A stretch of DNA of 34,644 nucleotides from Salinivirgaceae bacterium (GCA_017557605.1 JAFYYJ010000090.1:1-34644); one strand, 5' to 3'. Positions 25,535-34,516 are shown, numbered from the stretch's first letter. Numbers and translations are program-made. The notes: a model not told the origin generated them from the sequence alone.

Positions 25535-26188
25535 TCATTGTTGCACCATTCCGTCCTGCATTGTTATAGTGCGGTCCGACATCTGCGCCAATCCCATATC
25601 GTGAGTTACAATCACAAAAGTCTGGTTGAACTTATCGCGCAAGTCGAAAAAGAGCTTATGCAATTCCTCCTTGTTGTGGGTATCGAGATTGCCCGAAGGC
25701 TCATCAGCTAAAATAACCTCGGGACTATTGATAAGCGCCCGGGCCACAGCCACACGCTGCTGCTCACCACCCGACATCTCCTTCGGTTTGTGATTCAGGC
25801 GATGACCGAGATTCAGAAATTCAAGAAGCTCACGCGCACGCTCCTCACAACGGCGACGTGTGCTATTGTTAATCAAGGCGGGAATCATCACATTCTCAAT
25901 AGCTGTGAACTCAGGCAGAAGTTGGTGACTTTGAAAGACAAAACCAAGATTTTGGTTGCGGAACTTCGATATGTTGCGCTCCGACAAAGCCGTAACATCA
26001 GTGTCACCAATAACCACACGCCCACGGTCGGGACGCAGCAATGTGCCAATTATCTGCAACAGTGTTGTCTTTCCCGCACCGCTCTTGCCCACTATCGACA
26101 CTATCTCGCCCTGTTTCACCTGCAGATTGATGCCTTTCAGAACCTCAACATCGCCATACGATTTGTGTATATCTGTTATTTCTATCAT
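25535..26188 (-). CDS. lolD: LolD-like ABC transporter ATPase
   Basis: A ~217-residue ATPase of the LolD/MacB/FtsE group. From Met at 26188 it starts [20 protein letters not shown], typical of the family; the upstream in-frame ATG at 26236 adds a Cys/His-rich tail that does not fit. It has Walker [10 protein letters not shown] (residues 34-42), a Q-loop ([18 protein letters not shown]), signature SGGEQQR, Walker [13 protein letters not shown] and the H-loop THD. Within LolCDE it would power release of lipoproteins from the inner membrane to LolA, fitting an organism with many SusD-type lipoproteins. No permease gene is adjacent, so assignment to LolD rather than another MacB-like exporter is inference. 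It is convergent with the T9SS gene and follows the secDF terminator, so it probably has its own promoter. Confidence 0.88.
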   Translation of the reverse strand: MIEITDIHKSYGDVEVLKGINLQVKQGEIVSIVGKSGAGKTTLLQIIGTLLRPDRGRVVIGDTDVTALSERNISKFRNQNLGFVFQSHQLLPEFTAIENVMIPALINNSTRRRCEERARELLEFLNLGHRLNHKPKEMSGGEQQRVAVARALINSPEVILADEPSGNLDTHNKEELHKLFFDLRDKFNQTFVIVTHDMGLAQMSDRTITMQDGMVQQ

Positions 26189-26246
26189 CGCCTTAAAATG
26201 AATGTGTAAAGATAAACAACACCGACACAACAGCAAGCCAAGAGTA

Positions 26247-26284
26247 ATAAAAACAGAAAAGGCCGCTATGGTTAGCGACCTTTT
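26247..26284 (-). terminator. Intrinsic terminator of secDF
   Basis: On the minus strand AAAAGGTCGCT (26284-26274) pairs with AGCGGCCTTTT (26267-26257) around a 6 nt loop, with one G-U wobble. A CTGTTTTTATT tract follows. It starts 24 bp after the secDF stop. Confidence 0.8.
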
Positions 26285-26308
26285 CGTATTTAGTTTGAAT
26301 CAACTTTC

Positions 26309-29300
26309 TTATTTGGCAGCTTCAGCAGCCTTACGCTCTTTGCGAGAAAGCAAATCGTAAGTAATCGGAGTTGCAACAAAGATTGATGAGTAAGTACCAA
26401 CTGCGATACCAATCAACATTGCGAAGATGAATCCGCGGATAACCTCGCCACCGAAGATGAAGATGATAATCAACACAAGCAATGTTGTGATAGATGTGTT
26501 GATTGTACGAGCCAACGTGCTGTTGATAGCCGCGTTAATCAAATCCTTAAGCGAGTGTTTAGTCATAATGGTCTGATACTCACGGATACGGTCGAACACA
26601 ACCACGGTGTCGTTGATTGAGTAACCAACCACCGTCAGAATTGCGGCGATGAACGACTGGTCAATCGACATTGAGAACGGCATGATGCTGTAAGTCAGCG
26701 AGTAGATGCCGAACACGAACAATGTATCATGTGCCAATGCAACCAAACCACCCAGACCGAACTGCCATTTCTTGAATCGGAAGGCGATGTAGAGGAAGAT
26801 GACGATAAGTGAGAACAACACCGCCCATGCAGCCGATGTCTTGATGTCCTCAGCAATGGTAGCGCCCACCTTCTCCGAACTCATACGGTAATCGTTCTTG
26901 AATGTCTCGAACGATGTTCCTGCCGGAAGCATATTCTGCAATGCAATGTAGAATTTAACCTCAACAATATCATCTACTGAAGGCTCGCCCTTGGTGTATT
27001 GTTTTGCCTCTTCAATATCAGCGTCGGTAGCTGCTGAACCAGCCTCGTACAGATATTTAGTAGTGATTTTCACTTGCTCGTTGCCACCATAGGTCTTAAC
27101 CTCAGGTGTCTCACCAATAACTTCGGCAATGGCGTTCTGCACTTCAATTGTGCTAACAGGTTTGTCGAAGCGAACCACGTAGGTGCGGCCACCAGTGAAG
27201 TCAACGCCAAAATCGAGACTGCGGGTGCAAAGCGATATAACACCTGCAAGCAGTACCACACCCGAAATAATATAGCTGTATTTGCGGGCGCCGATGAAAT
27301 TGATTTTTGTATTCTTGAAAGCGCGCGCTGTAAGAGGTGTCGCAAAAGAAGGAGTCTTCTCTTTTGCAAGCATGCGCTCGAAAATCAGACGTGTGATGAA
27401 GATTGATGTGAACAACGATGCCAAAATACCGATGCCAAGAGTTACAGCGAATCCGTGGATTGGACCGTCGCCAAACTTACCAAGAACAAGAGCGGTAAGC
27501 AAGGTTGTGATGTTAGAGTCGAGGATTGCCGAGTAAGCGTTTGAGTAACCGTCTTTCACAGCTTGTTTGATACCCTTGCCCGAAGCTATCTCCTCTTTAA
27601 TACGCTCGTAGATAAGTACGTTGGAGTCGACCGCCATACCAAGAGTAAGCACGATACCTGCAATACCTGACAATGTAAGAACTGCTCCCAACGAAGCAAG
27701 CACTCCGAAGATGAAGAACACGTTCAAGAACAATGCAACGTTGGCCGCAAAACCACCTGTACGATAGTATAACAGCATATAAACAAGCACAAGAACAAAT
27801 GCGATTATGAACGACCACATTCCCTTGTCGATTGACTCCTGACCAAGTGAAGGACCTACAATTGTCTCCTGCTCGATGCGGGCTGGTGCCGGCATCTTAC
27901 CCGATTTCAAGATGTTGGCCAAGTCTTTTGCCTCAGTAACAGTAAAGTTACCAGTGATTGAAGAGCGGCCGCCCTTGATTTCGCTTTGAACGACAGGATA
28001 GCTGTATACATAGTTGTCGAGAACGATAGCGACACATTTGCCGATATTCTCTTTGGTGATGCGAGCCCATTTGCGAGCACCCTCAGCGTTCATGCTCATC
28101 GAAACCTCCGATGAACCACGTCCTTGAGTGTACTCGTCAGAAGCGTCGGTAACAACGCTACCCGAAAGAGCAGGCTGACCGTCGCGGCTGGTAACCTTGA
28201 TTGCGATAAGCTCAAAGATGTTGCCGGCCTCGTCGATTGACTTAACACCCCACAACAGACGAAGGTTGTGCGGGAACTCGGCTTTAACACGCGGGTCGTT
28301 CAACATTGCGTTAACGGCTGCGGTATCTTTAAAGTGGCAGTAACCGATAGCTGCGCCCTGCAACGGACGGCCGTCTTGTGAGTAACGCGGCTGCAGCAAG
28401 GCGAACAATGGGTAGTCTTTAGCTACATTTGTGTTTGTAACGGCTGCAGTGTCAGCATCCTCTTGAAGTTTATCAATCAACGAGTTCGACTCTTTCTCCT
28501 CGGTTGGTTGAGCAGCTTCGGCTTGAGCAGGGGCTGCGTTACTTGATTCAGCCTCTTTCAAATCGTTGATTTCCTTGATTTTTGTATTTGCAGCATACAG
28601 ATATTGCTGAACTTCGGTGTTGTCAAATGTCTCCCAGAACTCGAGGTTTGCTGTTCCCTGCAACAGCTTGCGGACACGCTCTGAATCTTTGATGCCCGGC
28701 AACTCAACCAAGATGCGGCCTGTGTTACCCAAACGCTGAATGTTTGGCTGAGCCACACCGAAACGGTCGATACGGGTACGGAGGATTTGGAACGAGTTGG
28801 CGATTGCGGCTTCCGTCTCATCACGCAAAACGTTCAGTACCTCAGCGTTGGTTGAGTTGACATTTACCTTGCCGCGCAAAACCGTTGTGTTGAATATTGC
28901 GGCCAGCTCGGCGTTAGGGTCAATCTTCTCAAAACATTGTCCGAACAGAGTGACAAAGTTTGTCTGACCACCCTCGGCTTTCTGCATATCCTTAGCCATT
29001 CTAATGGCCTGACGGAAAGTTGAGTCGGTACTATAGTTCGACAACGAATTGATGACATCGACCACGCTCACCTCAAGAATGACGTTCATACCGCCCTTCA
29101 AATCAAGACCGAGGTTGATTTCACGTTCTTTACATTCACGATAAGTGAAATTCTTCAAGAAGAAGAAATTGTAAACCGGTTCACTTGCCAATGAGTCCAA
29201 ATAGTTGTTGTATTTGGTCAGATTCAAATTACCGTCAGCCTCTGTTGCTATGGCAGTGGCTTTCTTTTCTTCACGCGTTGTTACTACTGTAAAAAACAAT

Positions 29301-29362
29301 TGATACAGGCACACTAAGACAAGTGCGATAGCAACAAACCTAATAGCTCCTTTATTCTGCAT
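26309..29362 (-). CDS. secDF: Protein translocase subunit SecDF (fused)
   Basis: A 1017-residue fusion of SecD and SecF, proton-driven membrane subunits that help pull proteins out of the Sec channel. SecD: TM1 (~8-26), GLDLKGGMNVILEV (~84), the large P1 periplasmic domain (~100-520) with a low-complexity A/E/Q-rich insertion near 270-310, then five helices (~530-690, including GMAVDSNVLIYERIKEE). SecF: TM (~705-725), GVDFTGGRTYVVRF (~735), a periplasmic loop, and the TM block with GYSINDTVVVFDRIREY. Fused SecDF is normal in Bacteroidota. It sits between rho and the LolD-like gene but is a separate unit, with its own -7 box and terminator. Confidence 0.97.
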   Translation of the reverse strand: MQNKGAIRFVAIALVLVCLYQLFFTVVTTREEKKATAIATEADGNLNLTKYNNYLDSLASEPVYNFFFLKNFTYRECKEREINLGLDLKGGMNVILEVSVVDVINSLSNYSTDSTFRQAIRMAKDMQKAEGGQTNFVTLFGQCFEKIDPNAELAAIFNTTVLRGKVNVNSTNAEVLNVLRDETEAAIANSFQILRTRIDRFGVAQPNIQRLGNTGRILVELPGIKDSERVRKLLQGTANLEFWETFDNTEVQQYLYAANTKIKEINDLKEAESSNAAPAQAEAAQPTEEKESNSLIDKLQEDADTAAVTNTNVAKDYPLFALLQPRYSQDGRPLQGAAIGYCHFKDTAAVNAMLNDPRVKAEFPHNLRLLWGVKSIDEAGNIFELIAIKVTSRDGQPALSGSVVTDASDEYTQGRGSSEVSMSMNAEGARKWARITKENIGKCVAIVLDNYVYSYPVVQSEIKGGRSSITGNFTVTEAKDLANILKSGKMPAPARIEQETIVGPSLGQESIDKGMWSFIIAFVLVLVYMLLYYRTGGFAANVALFLNVFFIFGVLASLGAVLTLSGIAGIVLTLGMAVDSNVLIYERIKEEIASGKGIKQAVKDGYSNAYSAILDSNITTLLTALVLGKFGDGPIHGFAVTLGIGILASLFTSIFITRLIFERMLAKEKTPSFATPLTARAFKNTKINFIGARKYSYIISGVVLLAGVISLCTRSLDFGVDFTGGRTYVVRFDKPVSTIEVQNAIAEVIGETPEVKTYGGNEQVKITTKYLYEAGSAATDADIEEAKQYTKGEPSVDDIVEVKFYIALQNMLPAGTSFETFKNDYRMSSEKVGATIAEDIKTSAAWAVLFSLIVIFLYIAFRFKKWQFGLGGLVALAHDTLFVFGIYSLTYSIMPFSMSIDQSFIAAILTVVGYSINDTVVVFDRIREYQTIMTKHSLKDLINAAINSTLARTINTSITTLLVLIIIFIFGGEVIRGFIFAMLIGIAVGTYSSIFVATPITYDLLSRKERKAAEAAK

Positions 29363-29401
29363 TTTAAATTTAAAATTGAATTATTTGTTTTTCGTAATTA
29401 G

Positions 29402-29415
29402 CCCCTTTGCAGGGG
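29402..29415 (-). repeat. Short GC hairpin in the secDF leader
   Basis: CCCC (29402-29405) and GGGG (29412-29415) pair around a 6 nt loop. This would lie near the 5' end of the secDF mRNA and may protect it or modulate translation. Confidence 0.35.
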
Positions 29416-29429
29416 GTGCAAAAAGCACG

Positions 29430-29460
29430 CAAATATATCGGTTTTTTAAAAAAAACGAAA
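29430..29460 (-). promoter_or_regulatory. secDF promoter
   Basis: On the minus strand TTTC (29460-29457), 19 bp, then TATATTTG (29437-29430): a perfect -7 box with a -33 element differing from TTTG at one base. The leader would be about 60 nt. Confidence 0.65.
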
Positions 29461-29584
29461 CAAAATAACATTGGTTGAAATCATTGTTCGATATAGTATC
29501 GTAATTAGCTTATATATTGGTATTTATAATTATCAACATGATTATGGCAGCCTGACATCGAGACGGTTTTGGCGGCTGGCTGAT

Positions 29585-29613
29585 AAAAAAGAAGGCAGGA
29601 ATTGCTCCCTGCC
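29585..29613 (-). terminator. Intrinsic terminator of rho
   Basis: On the minus strand GGCAGG (29613-29608) and CCTGCC (29599-29594) form the stem, followed by TTC and six T's to 29585. It lies 24 bp after the rho stop codon. Confidence 0.85.
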
Positions 29614-29636
29614 CTATCCAATTAAAAAATTAATGA

Positions 29637-31373
29637 TTATGAATTCATCGAAATAAAAAACTCCTCATTGTTCTTTGTCTTAAGCAGACGGTCGCGGAGG
29701 AACTGCATAGCCTCAACCGAGTTCATATCCGACAGGTGGTTGCGCAGAATCCACATGCGGCTCAGCGTGTCTTTGTCCACAAGCAGGTCGTCGCGGCGAG
29801 TGCTGCTGAGGTTGATGTCGACAGCCGGGTAGATGCGCTTATTGGCAAGCTTGCGGTCGAGTTGGAGCTCCATGTTGCCGGTGCCCTTGAACTCCTCAAA
29901 GATAACCTCGTCCATTTTGGAACCGGTCTCGGTAAGGGCTGTTGCCAAAATTGTGAGCGAGCCGCCGTCCTCGATGTTACGCGCGGCGCCGAAGAAACGT
30001 TTCGGCTTGTGGAGCGCATTGGCATCGACACCACCCGAAAGCACCTTACCCGATGCGGGCGAAACCGTGTTGTAGGCGCGAGCCAGACGGGTTATTGAGT
30101 CAAGAAGAATGACAACATCGTGGCCGCACTCGACAAGACGTTTGGCCTTCTCAAGTACTATTGATGACACTTTCACGTGTTTTTCGGCTGGCTCGTCGAA
30201 TGTTGAGGCAATAACCTCGCCGTTAACGCTGCGGGCCATATCGGTAACCTCCTCAGGACGCTCGTCAATGAGCAGAACGATAAGATAGACTTCAGGATGA
30301 TTATATGCTATTGCATTAGCTATCTCTTTAAGTAACACCGTTTTACCAGTCTTCGGCTGAGCCACAATCAAACCACGCTGGCCCTTGCCAATAGGCGAGA
30401 ACATATCGACCACGCGTGTCGATATTGAGCATTGCGGATGACTTGTAAGGTCGAACTTCTCCTCGGGAAAAAGCGGTGTAAGAAAGTCGAACGGCACACG
30501 GTCGCGGATACTCTCGGGAGTGCAACCGTTTATAGTCTCGACCTTAATCAATGGGAAATATTTCTCACCCTCTTTTGGCGGACGGATTGTTCCGGTAACG
30601 GTATCACCAGTTTTCAGTCCGAACAGCTTCACCTGCGACTGGCTGACATAGATGTCGTCGGGCGAGTTAAGATAGTTGTAGTCCGACGAGCGAAGGAATC
30701 CGTATCCGTCGGGCATAAGTTCAAGCACGCCAGTTGCCGAAATGAACTGGTCAAATTCGTATTTGACCTTATTTTCATTGGCAGGCTGCTGATTCTGATA
30801 TTGCTGATTAGACTGCTGATTCTGATATTGGTTGCGGTGGTTATTCTGGTCGAAGCGTTGCTGCTGGAAACGCTGATGATTGTCGGGACGCGACTCATGG
30901 CGCTCAGCTTCAGACTGGTGGGTCTGCTCGGCATTGCTGCGGTCGGCTGTCTGCTCATTTTTCTGGTAGCTGGGACGCTCGGGGCGTGCAAAACGCGGCG
31001 CAAAACGCTCCTGACGTGCTGATTGCTCATCGGCGTCGATACGCTTGCGGTCAGCATATGAAGGCACAGTAATTACCTTGTGCACAGACGGTGTGTCGGG
31101 TTTGGCTATCGGCTCAGTTTCAGCGCCGTCGGCGTTCAACGACACACCCATAACGCGCTCGGGTCTGCCGCTCAGGCGAGTGCGCTTACGCGGCTGACGC
31201 TCCAACGACTGTTCCTCAGCACCTTTCGACGACTGCGCAGACTGCACTTCGATAATTTTATTAATAAGGTCTTGTTTTTTTAGAAGCTCGATGCGTTTCA
31301 TTCCCAAGCCTTTGGCAATTGTACGCAACTCAGGAAGCAACATCTTGCTTAACGATGTAATGTCATAATCCAT
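29637..31373 (-). CDS. rho: Transcription termination factor Rho with long disordered insertion
   Basis: A 578-residue hexameric RNA helicase that terminates transcription; about 420 residues is usual in E. coli. Residues 1-43 are the N-terminal helical domain ([14 protein letters not shown]). Residues ~45-203 are a hydrophilic, low-complexity insertion rich in Q, N, R and E, with a Q/N tract at ~168-199 ([14 protein letters not shown]). The RNA-binding cold-shock-like domain is ~205-280 ([15 protein letters not shown]). The ATPase core has Walker A AQPKTGKT (338-345), [10 protein letters not shown], Walker [17 protein letters not shown] (420-435) and a conserved C-terminal end. Similar insertions in Bacteroides Rho are reported to drive condensate formation. 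It is monocistronic, with a good promoter ~110 bp upstream and its own terminator. Confidence 0.97.
   Translation of the reverse strand: MDYDITSLSKMLLPELRTIAKGLGMKRIELLKKQDLINKIIEVQSAQSSKGAEEQSLERQPRKRTRLSGRPERVMGVSLNADGAETEPIAKPDTPSVHKVITVPSYADRKRIDADEQSARQERFAPRFARPERPSYQKNEQTADRSNAEQTHQSEAERHESRPDNHQRFQQQRFDQNNHRNQYQNQQSNQQYQNQQPANENKVKYEFDQFISATGVLELMPDGYGFLRSSDYNYLNSPDDIYVSQSQVKLFGLKTGDTVTGTIRPPKEGEKYFPLIKVETINGCTPESIRDRVPFDFLTPLFPEEKFDLTSHPQCSISTRVVDMFSPIGKGQRGLIVAQPKTGKTVLLKEIANAIAYNHPEVYLIVLLIDERPEEVTDMARSVNGEVIASTFDEPAEKHVKVSSIVLEKAKRLVECGHDVVILLDSITRLARAYNTVSPASGKVLSGGVDANALHKPKRFFGAARNIEDGGSLTILATALTETGSKMDEVIFEEFKGTGNMELQLDRKLANKRIYPAVDINLSSTRRDDLLVDKDTLSRMWILRNHLSDMNSVEAMQFLRDRLLKTKNNEEFFISMNS
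30786..30830 (-). repeat. Short direct repeat encoding the Q/N tract of Rho
   Basis: An 18 bp unit (30786-30803) recurs at 30813-30830, a 27 bp period equal to nine codons, encoding two YQNQQ-type copies. Slippage here would change the tract length in-frame. Confidence 0.6.
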
Positions 31374-31480
31374 AATGATAATGTTATAGCATTAAGAGAA
31401 CTGTTCTTGTTTAAAAGGAATTCACAATCAAGAATTTGATTTTGCTTGGGCAGAACCACCCACGCCTTTTGAAAACGTTG

Positions 31481-31511
31481 CAATGTTAGTGATAAATTAT
31501 TGATGTGCAAA
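31481..31511 (-). promoter_or_regulatory. rho promoter
   Basis: On the minus strand TTTG (31511-31508), exactly 19 bp, then TAACATTG (31488-31481): a good Bacteroidetes promoter with one mismatch in the -7 box. The leader to the ATG at 31373 would be about 100 nt, long for this phylum, and contains a TGGG/CCCA hairpin at 31447-31462. Confidence 0.65.
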
Positions 31512-31628
31512 TTTTTTTTGAGAATGAGATATACAATATAATATAGGGAACATTCAACTATTTATTACTAAATCTTCCCACCACCCAACTCCCCAACCAA
31601 TCCGTTATCTCCTTTAAACATATTTTTC

Positions 31629-31636
31629 TATCTTCG
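31629..31636 (+). promoter_or_regulatory. -7 box for the PTPS-folE operon
   Basis: TATCTTCG differs from TAnnTTTG at one position and lies 18 bp before the ATG at 31655. Confidence 0.4.
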
Positions 31637-31654
31637 CAGCCTAATATTTTCAAA

Positions 31655-32068
31655 ATGATTTACATAACACGCCGCGAGTGCTTCAGCAGCGCACACAGGC
31701 TCTTCAATCCTGAATTAAGCGACAGCGGAAATTTTGAAATTTATGGCAAATGCTCGAATCCAAACTGGCACGGGCACAATTATATAATGTATGTTACAGT
31801 AAGAGGCGAGGTCAATCCCGAAACGGGAATGGTGATGAATATGAAGCACCTTGGTGACATTGTGCGCCGGCTTGTCACCGACAAACTCGACCATCACAAC
31901 CTAAACACCGATGTCGATTTTCTGCAAGGCGTAATAACAACTTCAGAAAACATCGCCATTGCGGCTTGGAACCAGCTTGCCGATGAAATCAAGAAAGCCG
32001 GAGCCGAACTTTACAAAATTAAAATTGCCGAAACCGAGAATAATTATGTTGAATACTATGGAAATTGA
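31655..32068 (+). CDS. 6-pyruvoyl-tetrahydropterin synthase/QueD-family protein
   Basis: A 137-residue enzyme of the COG0720 T-fold family acting on 7,8-dihydroneopterin triphosphate, the product of FolE encoded next to it. Zinc ligands are H14 (SSAHRL), H39 and H41 (HGH). C33 is the catalytic Cys, with D79/H80 in DHHNLN and E126 near the end binding the pterin. The spacing C33-x5-HGH resembles the eukaryotic-type PTPS pattern (GKCNNPNGHGH), not the Cx3HGH of E. coli QueD, so the product may be 6-pyruvoyl-tetrahydropterin for a biopterin-like cofactor rather than the queuosine precursor. That subfamily reading is from memory and is not decisive; automated annotation would probably say QueD. 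The stop overlaps the folE start, so the two are translationally coupled. Confidence 0.9.
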   Translation: MIYITRRECFSSAHRLFNPELSDSGNFEIYGKCSNPNWHGHNYIMYVTVRGEVNPETGMVMNMKHLGDIVRRLVTDKLDHHNLNTDVDFLQGVITTSENIAIAAWNQLADEIKKAGAELYKIKIAETENNYVEYYGN

Positions 32069-32672
32069 CGATTTCAGCTACCAGCGCAACGATACGTACA
32101 ATCCACAACAAGTAGAGAAACTTGGCGGTTTGTACAAACAGATACTGTCGGTTTTGGGCGAAGACACCGCCCGTGACGGTCTGCTGAAAACTCCTGAGCG
32201 TGTGGCAAAAGCTATGCTCTTTCTTACACAGGGCTATCAGCAAGACCCACATCAGATTATACGCAGCGCTATGTTCGAGGAGAAATACTCGCAAATGGTC
32301 ATTGTCAAGGACATTGAGGTTTTTTCGTTCTGCGAGCACCACTTGCTTCCGTTTTTCGGCAAAGCGCACGTAGCCTACATTCCAAACGGACACATTATCG
32401 GGCTGAGCAAGATAGCGCGCGTGGTTGACGCCTACTCACGCCGCTTGCAAGTTCAAGAACGACTCACCAATCAGATAAAGGATTGCATACAGGAAACGCT
32501 AAATCCGCTTGGCGTAGCGGTAGTTATCGAGGCTCAACATATGTGTATGATGATGCGCGGCGTTGAAAAGCAAGAATCGTGCACCACCACATCGGCTTTT
32601 ACCGGACTTTTTATGAAAAGCAACGCCACCCGCGCCGAATTCATCAATCTGCTTGGCAAACCGCTGCACTAA
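32058..32672 (+). CDS. folE: GTP cyclohydrolase I
   Basis: A 204-residue homodecameric enzyme converting GTP to 7,8-dihydroneopterin triphosphate, the first step of folate, biopterin and queuosine synthesis. Zinc ligands are C92 and H95 (FCEHHLLPF) and C163 ([10 protein letters not shown]). [21 protein letters not shown] and the STxxAFxG-like end ([10 protein letters not shown]) are canonical for type IA. The start at 32058 (MEIDDFSYQ) is chosen because length and N-terminus fit; it overlaps the PTPS gene by 11 nt. ATG 32046 is an alternative; an upstream in-frame ATG at 31959 would extend the protein into the neighbouring gene and is unlikely. Confidence 0.96.
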   Translation: MEIDDFSYQRNDTYNPQQVEKLGGLYKQILSVLGEDTARDGLLKTPERVAKAMLFLTQGYQQDPHQIIRSAMFEEKYSQMVIVKDIEVFSFCEHHLLPFFGKAHVAYIPNGHIIGLSKIARVVDAYSRRLQVQERLTNQIKDCIQETLNPLGVAVVIEAQHMCMMMRGVEKQESCTTTSAFTGLFMKSNATRAEFINLLGKPLH

Positions 32673-32741
32673 TCGCCTTTTGGCACAAGAATTGCTTGTC
32701 GGGTGGACTTGGTGAGCAATGATGAAGGCGAAAGACAAAAG

Positions 32742-32774
32742 GCATAAGTTGATTATGCATCTACTGTCGACAGT
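32742..32774. repeat. Two dyads in the folE-fabD gap
   Basis: GCATAA (32742-32747) and TTATGC (32753-32758) flank 5 nt. A perfect 12 bp palindrome ACTGTCGACAGT follows at 32763-32774. Both lie in a 186 bp gap. They may be operators or RNA structure; no T-run follows. Confidence 0.45.
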
Positions 32775-32858
32775 CTGAATGCAGAAACTCAACCGCATAA
32801 AATCGACTTAAAGTTCAAACTTAAAACTTTGAACTCAAAAACTTATAACTAAAAGAAA

Positions 32859-33752
32859 ATGAAAGCATTTGTATTCCCCGGACAGGGGTCACAATTTGTG
32901 GGTATGGGCAAGGACCTGTACGACAATTCGGCTTTGGCCAAAGAATTATTCGACAACGCAAACAAAATTCTCGGCTTCGACATCACAAGCCTGATGTTCA
33001 GCGGCACCGACGAAGACCTAAAACAGACAAAGGTTACGCAACCTGCGGTTTTCCTTCACTCGGTGATTATGGCGAAAGTTCTTGGCGACAAGTTCAAACC
33101 CGATATGACTGCCGGTCACTCGCTTGGTGAGTTCTCGGCTTTGGTGGCTGCCGGCGCTCTGTCGTTTGAGGACGGTTTGACACTTGTTTCGAAACGTGCG
33201 CAGGCAATGCAGAAAGCTTGCGAGCTGAATCCATCGACAATGGCAGCAATTATTGGTATGGAAGACGCTGTTATTGAGCAAGTTTGCGCCGAAATTAACG
33301 GAATTGTTCCTGCCAACTATAACTGCCCAGGACAGTTGGTAATCTCGGGCACCAACGATGGTATTGACAAGGCTATTGCTAAATTCACCGAAATGGGAGC
33401 CAAACGCGCTATAAAGCTTTCAGTTAGCGGTGGGTTCCACTCACCAATGATGGAGCCGGCACGAGCCGAACTCGAAAAGGCCATCAACGAAGTGTCGTTC
33501 TCGAAACCTGTTTGCCCTGTTTACCAAAACGTTACAGCAAGTCCTGTGACTGACCCGGCCGAAATAAAGAAAAACCTTGTGGCTCAGCTCACATCGCCGG
33601 TTCGTTGGACACAGACAATGCAGAATATGATTGCCAATGGCTTGACAGAGATTGTTGAAGTTGGTCCGGGCGCTGTTCTTCAGGGACTTATGCGCAAAAT
33701 CAACCGCGACATCGCGGCAAGCGCAGCACAAAGCATTATTGAGCAGGCATAA
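32859..33752 (+). CDS. fabD: Malonyl CoA-acyl carrier protein transacylase
   Basis: A 297-residue enzyme that loads malonyl units onto acyl carrier protein for fatty-acid synthesis. Signatures are FPGQGSQ (6-12), the nucleophile S88 in GHSLGE, R113 (SKRAQAMQ) for malonate recognition, H194 in FHSPMM, and GPGAVLQGL near the end. The length is normal. No acpP, fabF or fabG is adjacent, unlike many fab clusters. A weak -7-like AAACTTTG lies at 32824-32831; an intrinsic terminator follows. Confidence 0.97.
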   Translation: MKAFVFPGQGSQFVGMGKDLYDNSALAKELFDNANKILGFDITSLMFSGTDEDLKQTKVTQPAVFLHSVIMAKVLGDKFKPDMTAGHSLGEFSALVAAGALSFEDGLTLVSKRAQAMQKACELNPSTMAAIIGMEDAVIEQVCAEINGIVPANYNCPGQLVISGTNDGIDKAIAKFTEMGAKRAIKLSVSGGFHSPMMEPARAELEKAINEVSFSKPVCPVYQNVTASPVTDPAEIKKNLVAQLTSPVRWTQTMQNMIANGLTEIVEVGPGAVLQGLMRKINRDIAASAAQSIIEQA

Positions 33753-33781
33753 GACTTTAGTAATTAAACACAATAGATGGC

Positions 33782-33816
33782 AAGGCCCTCGGCAACAACC
33801 GGGGGCTTTGTTGTTT
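33782..33816 (+). terminator. Intrinsic terminator of fabD
   Basis: An 11 bp stem (33782-33792 with 33799-33809, two G-T wobbles) and loop CAACAA are followed by TTTGTTGTTT. Confidence 0.8.
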
Positions 33817-33867
33817 AATTTAGCAGAACTATCTTCCAGAATTTTCGCACAATCGAGAACAATTGTC

Positions 33868-33875
33868 TATTTTTG
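33868..33875 (+). promoter_or_regulatory. -7 box of the Lrp/AsnC gene
   Basis: TATTTTTG matches TAnnTTTG exactly, with TTTC 21 bp upstream (33843-33846) as a -33 element. The ATG is at 33907. Confidence 0.65.
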
Positions 33876-33906
33876 CAGCCAACGAAGAATATAAATTCTA
33901 ACAATT

Positions 33907-34371
33907 ATGGCATACACATTAGACGATATCGATTTGCAGATTCTCAAAACGCTGCAAAAGAATGCGAAACTTACCACCAAGGAACTGGCCGACGCCGTGC
34001 ACCTGACACCAACACCGGTGTTCGAGCGGCAGAAACGTCTAGAGCGGCAGGGGTACATTAAAAAATATGTGGCCATTCTCGACCCCGACAAACTCAACCA
34101 AAGCCTGCTGGTGTACTGCAAAGTGAAAATGGCGCAGATAAACAACGCCATTGCCACCGCTTTTGCGCGGCAGATTCAGCGTATGCCCGAAGTAACCGAA
34201 TGCTACAACACGTCAGGCTCATACGATTATCTGCTCAAGGTGCGTGCCACCGATATGAAACAGTATCAGGAATTTGTGCTCAACAAGTTGGGCGTTATCG
34301 AAAACGTGGCGTCAGTTGAGAGCACCTTTGTAATGGGCGAAATCAAGCAGGAATACGCGCTGCAACTTTGA
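33907..34371 (+). CDS. Lrp/AsnC-family transcriptional regulator
   Basis: A 154-residue DNA-binding regulator. Residues ~6-60 hold the N-terminal helix-turn-helix (LDDIDLQILKTLQKNAK, ELADAVHLTPTPVFERQKRLE). Residues ~70-150 are the RAM ligand-binding domain (CYNTSGSYDYLLKVRATDM, VASVESTFVM). Family members respond to amino acids and regulate amino-acid or energy metabolism as octamers. It is the only regulator gene in the window and lies 214 bp upstream of a promoter with two matching dyads, which might be its targets (inference). It has its own promoter and a terminator 4 bp after the stop. Confidence 0.94.
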   Translation: MAYTLDDIDLQILKTLQKNAKLTTKELADAVHLTPTPVFERQKRLERQGYIKKYVAILDPDKLNQSLLVYCKVKMAQINNAIATAFARQIQRMPEVTECYNTSGSYDYLLKVRATDMKQYQEFVLNKLGVIENVASVESTFVMGEIKQEYALQL

Positions 34372-34375
34372 TTTG

Positions 34376-34396
34376 CAGCGGGTGCCGCTGATTTTT
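34376..34396 (+). terminator. Intrinsic terminator of the Lrp/AsnC gene
   Basis: CAGCGG (34376-34381), loop GTG and CCGCTG (34385-34390) are followed by ATTTTT. It starts 5 nt after the stop codon. Confidence 0.75.
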
Positions 34397-34481
34397 GGCT
34401 TGCGAGTCGCTTATCACCCCGTCGTCCCTACGCTTTTCCACCACCCCACTCTACGCTATAAAGCCCAATTTTCAAAAATTC

Positions 34482-34500
34482 ACCTATCAATTCGATAGGT
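34482..34500. promoter_or_regulatory. Dyad operator 1, upstream of the last gene
   Basis: ACCTATC (34482-34488), 5 nt, GATAGGT (34494-34500): perfect 7 bp arms. A second perfect dyad overlaps it (TTCGATA 34491-34497, TATCGAA 34503-34509). It covers the expected -33 region of the promoter at 34517-34524. Confidence 0.6.
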
Positions 34501-34516
34501 TGTATCGAAAAGTCTG

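Noticed and set aside
29471..29656. 61-codon plus-strand frame between secDF and rho
   Set aside because: It runs through the rho terminator and ends inside rho; no conserved feature. The short CGATA/TATCG dyad at 29489-29501 there is too small to call.
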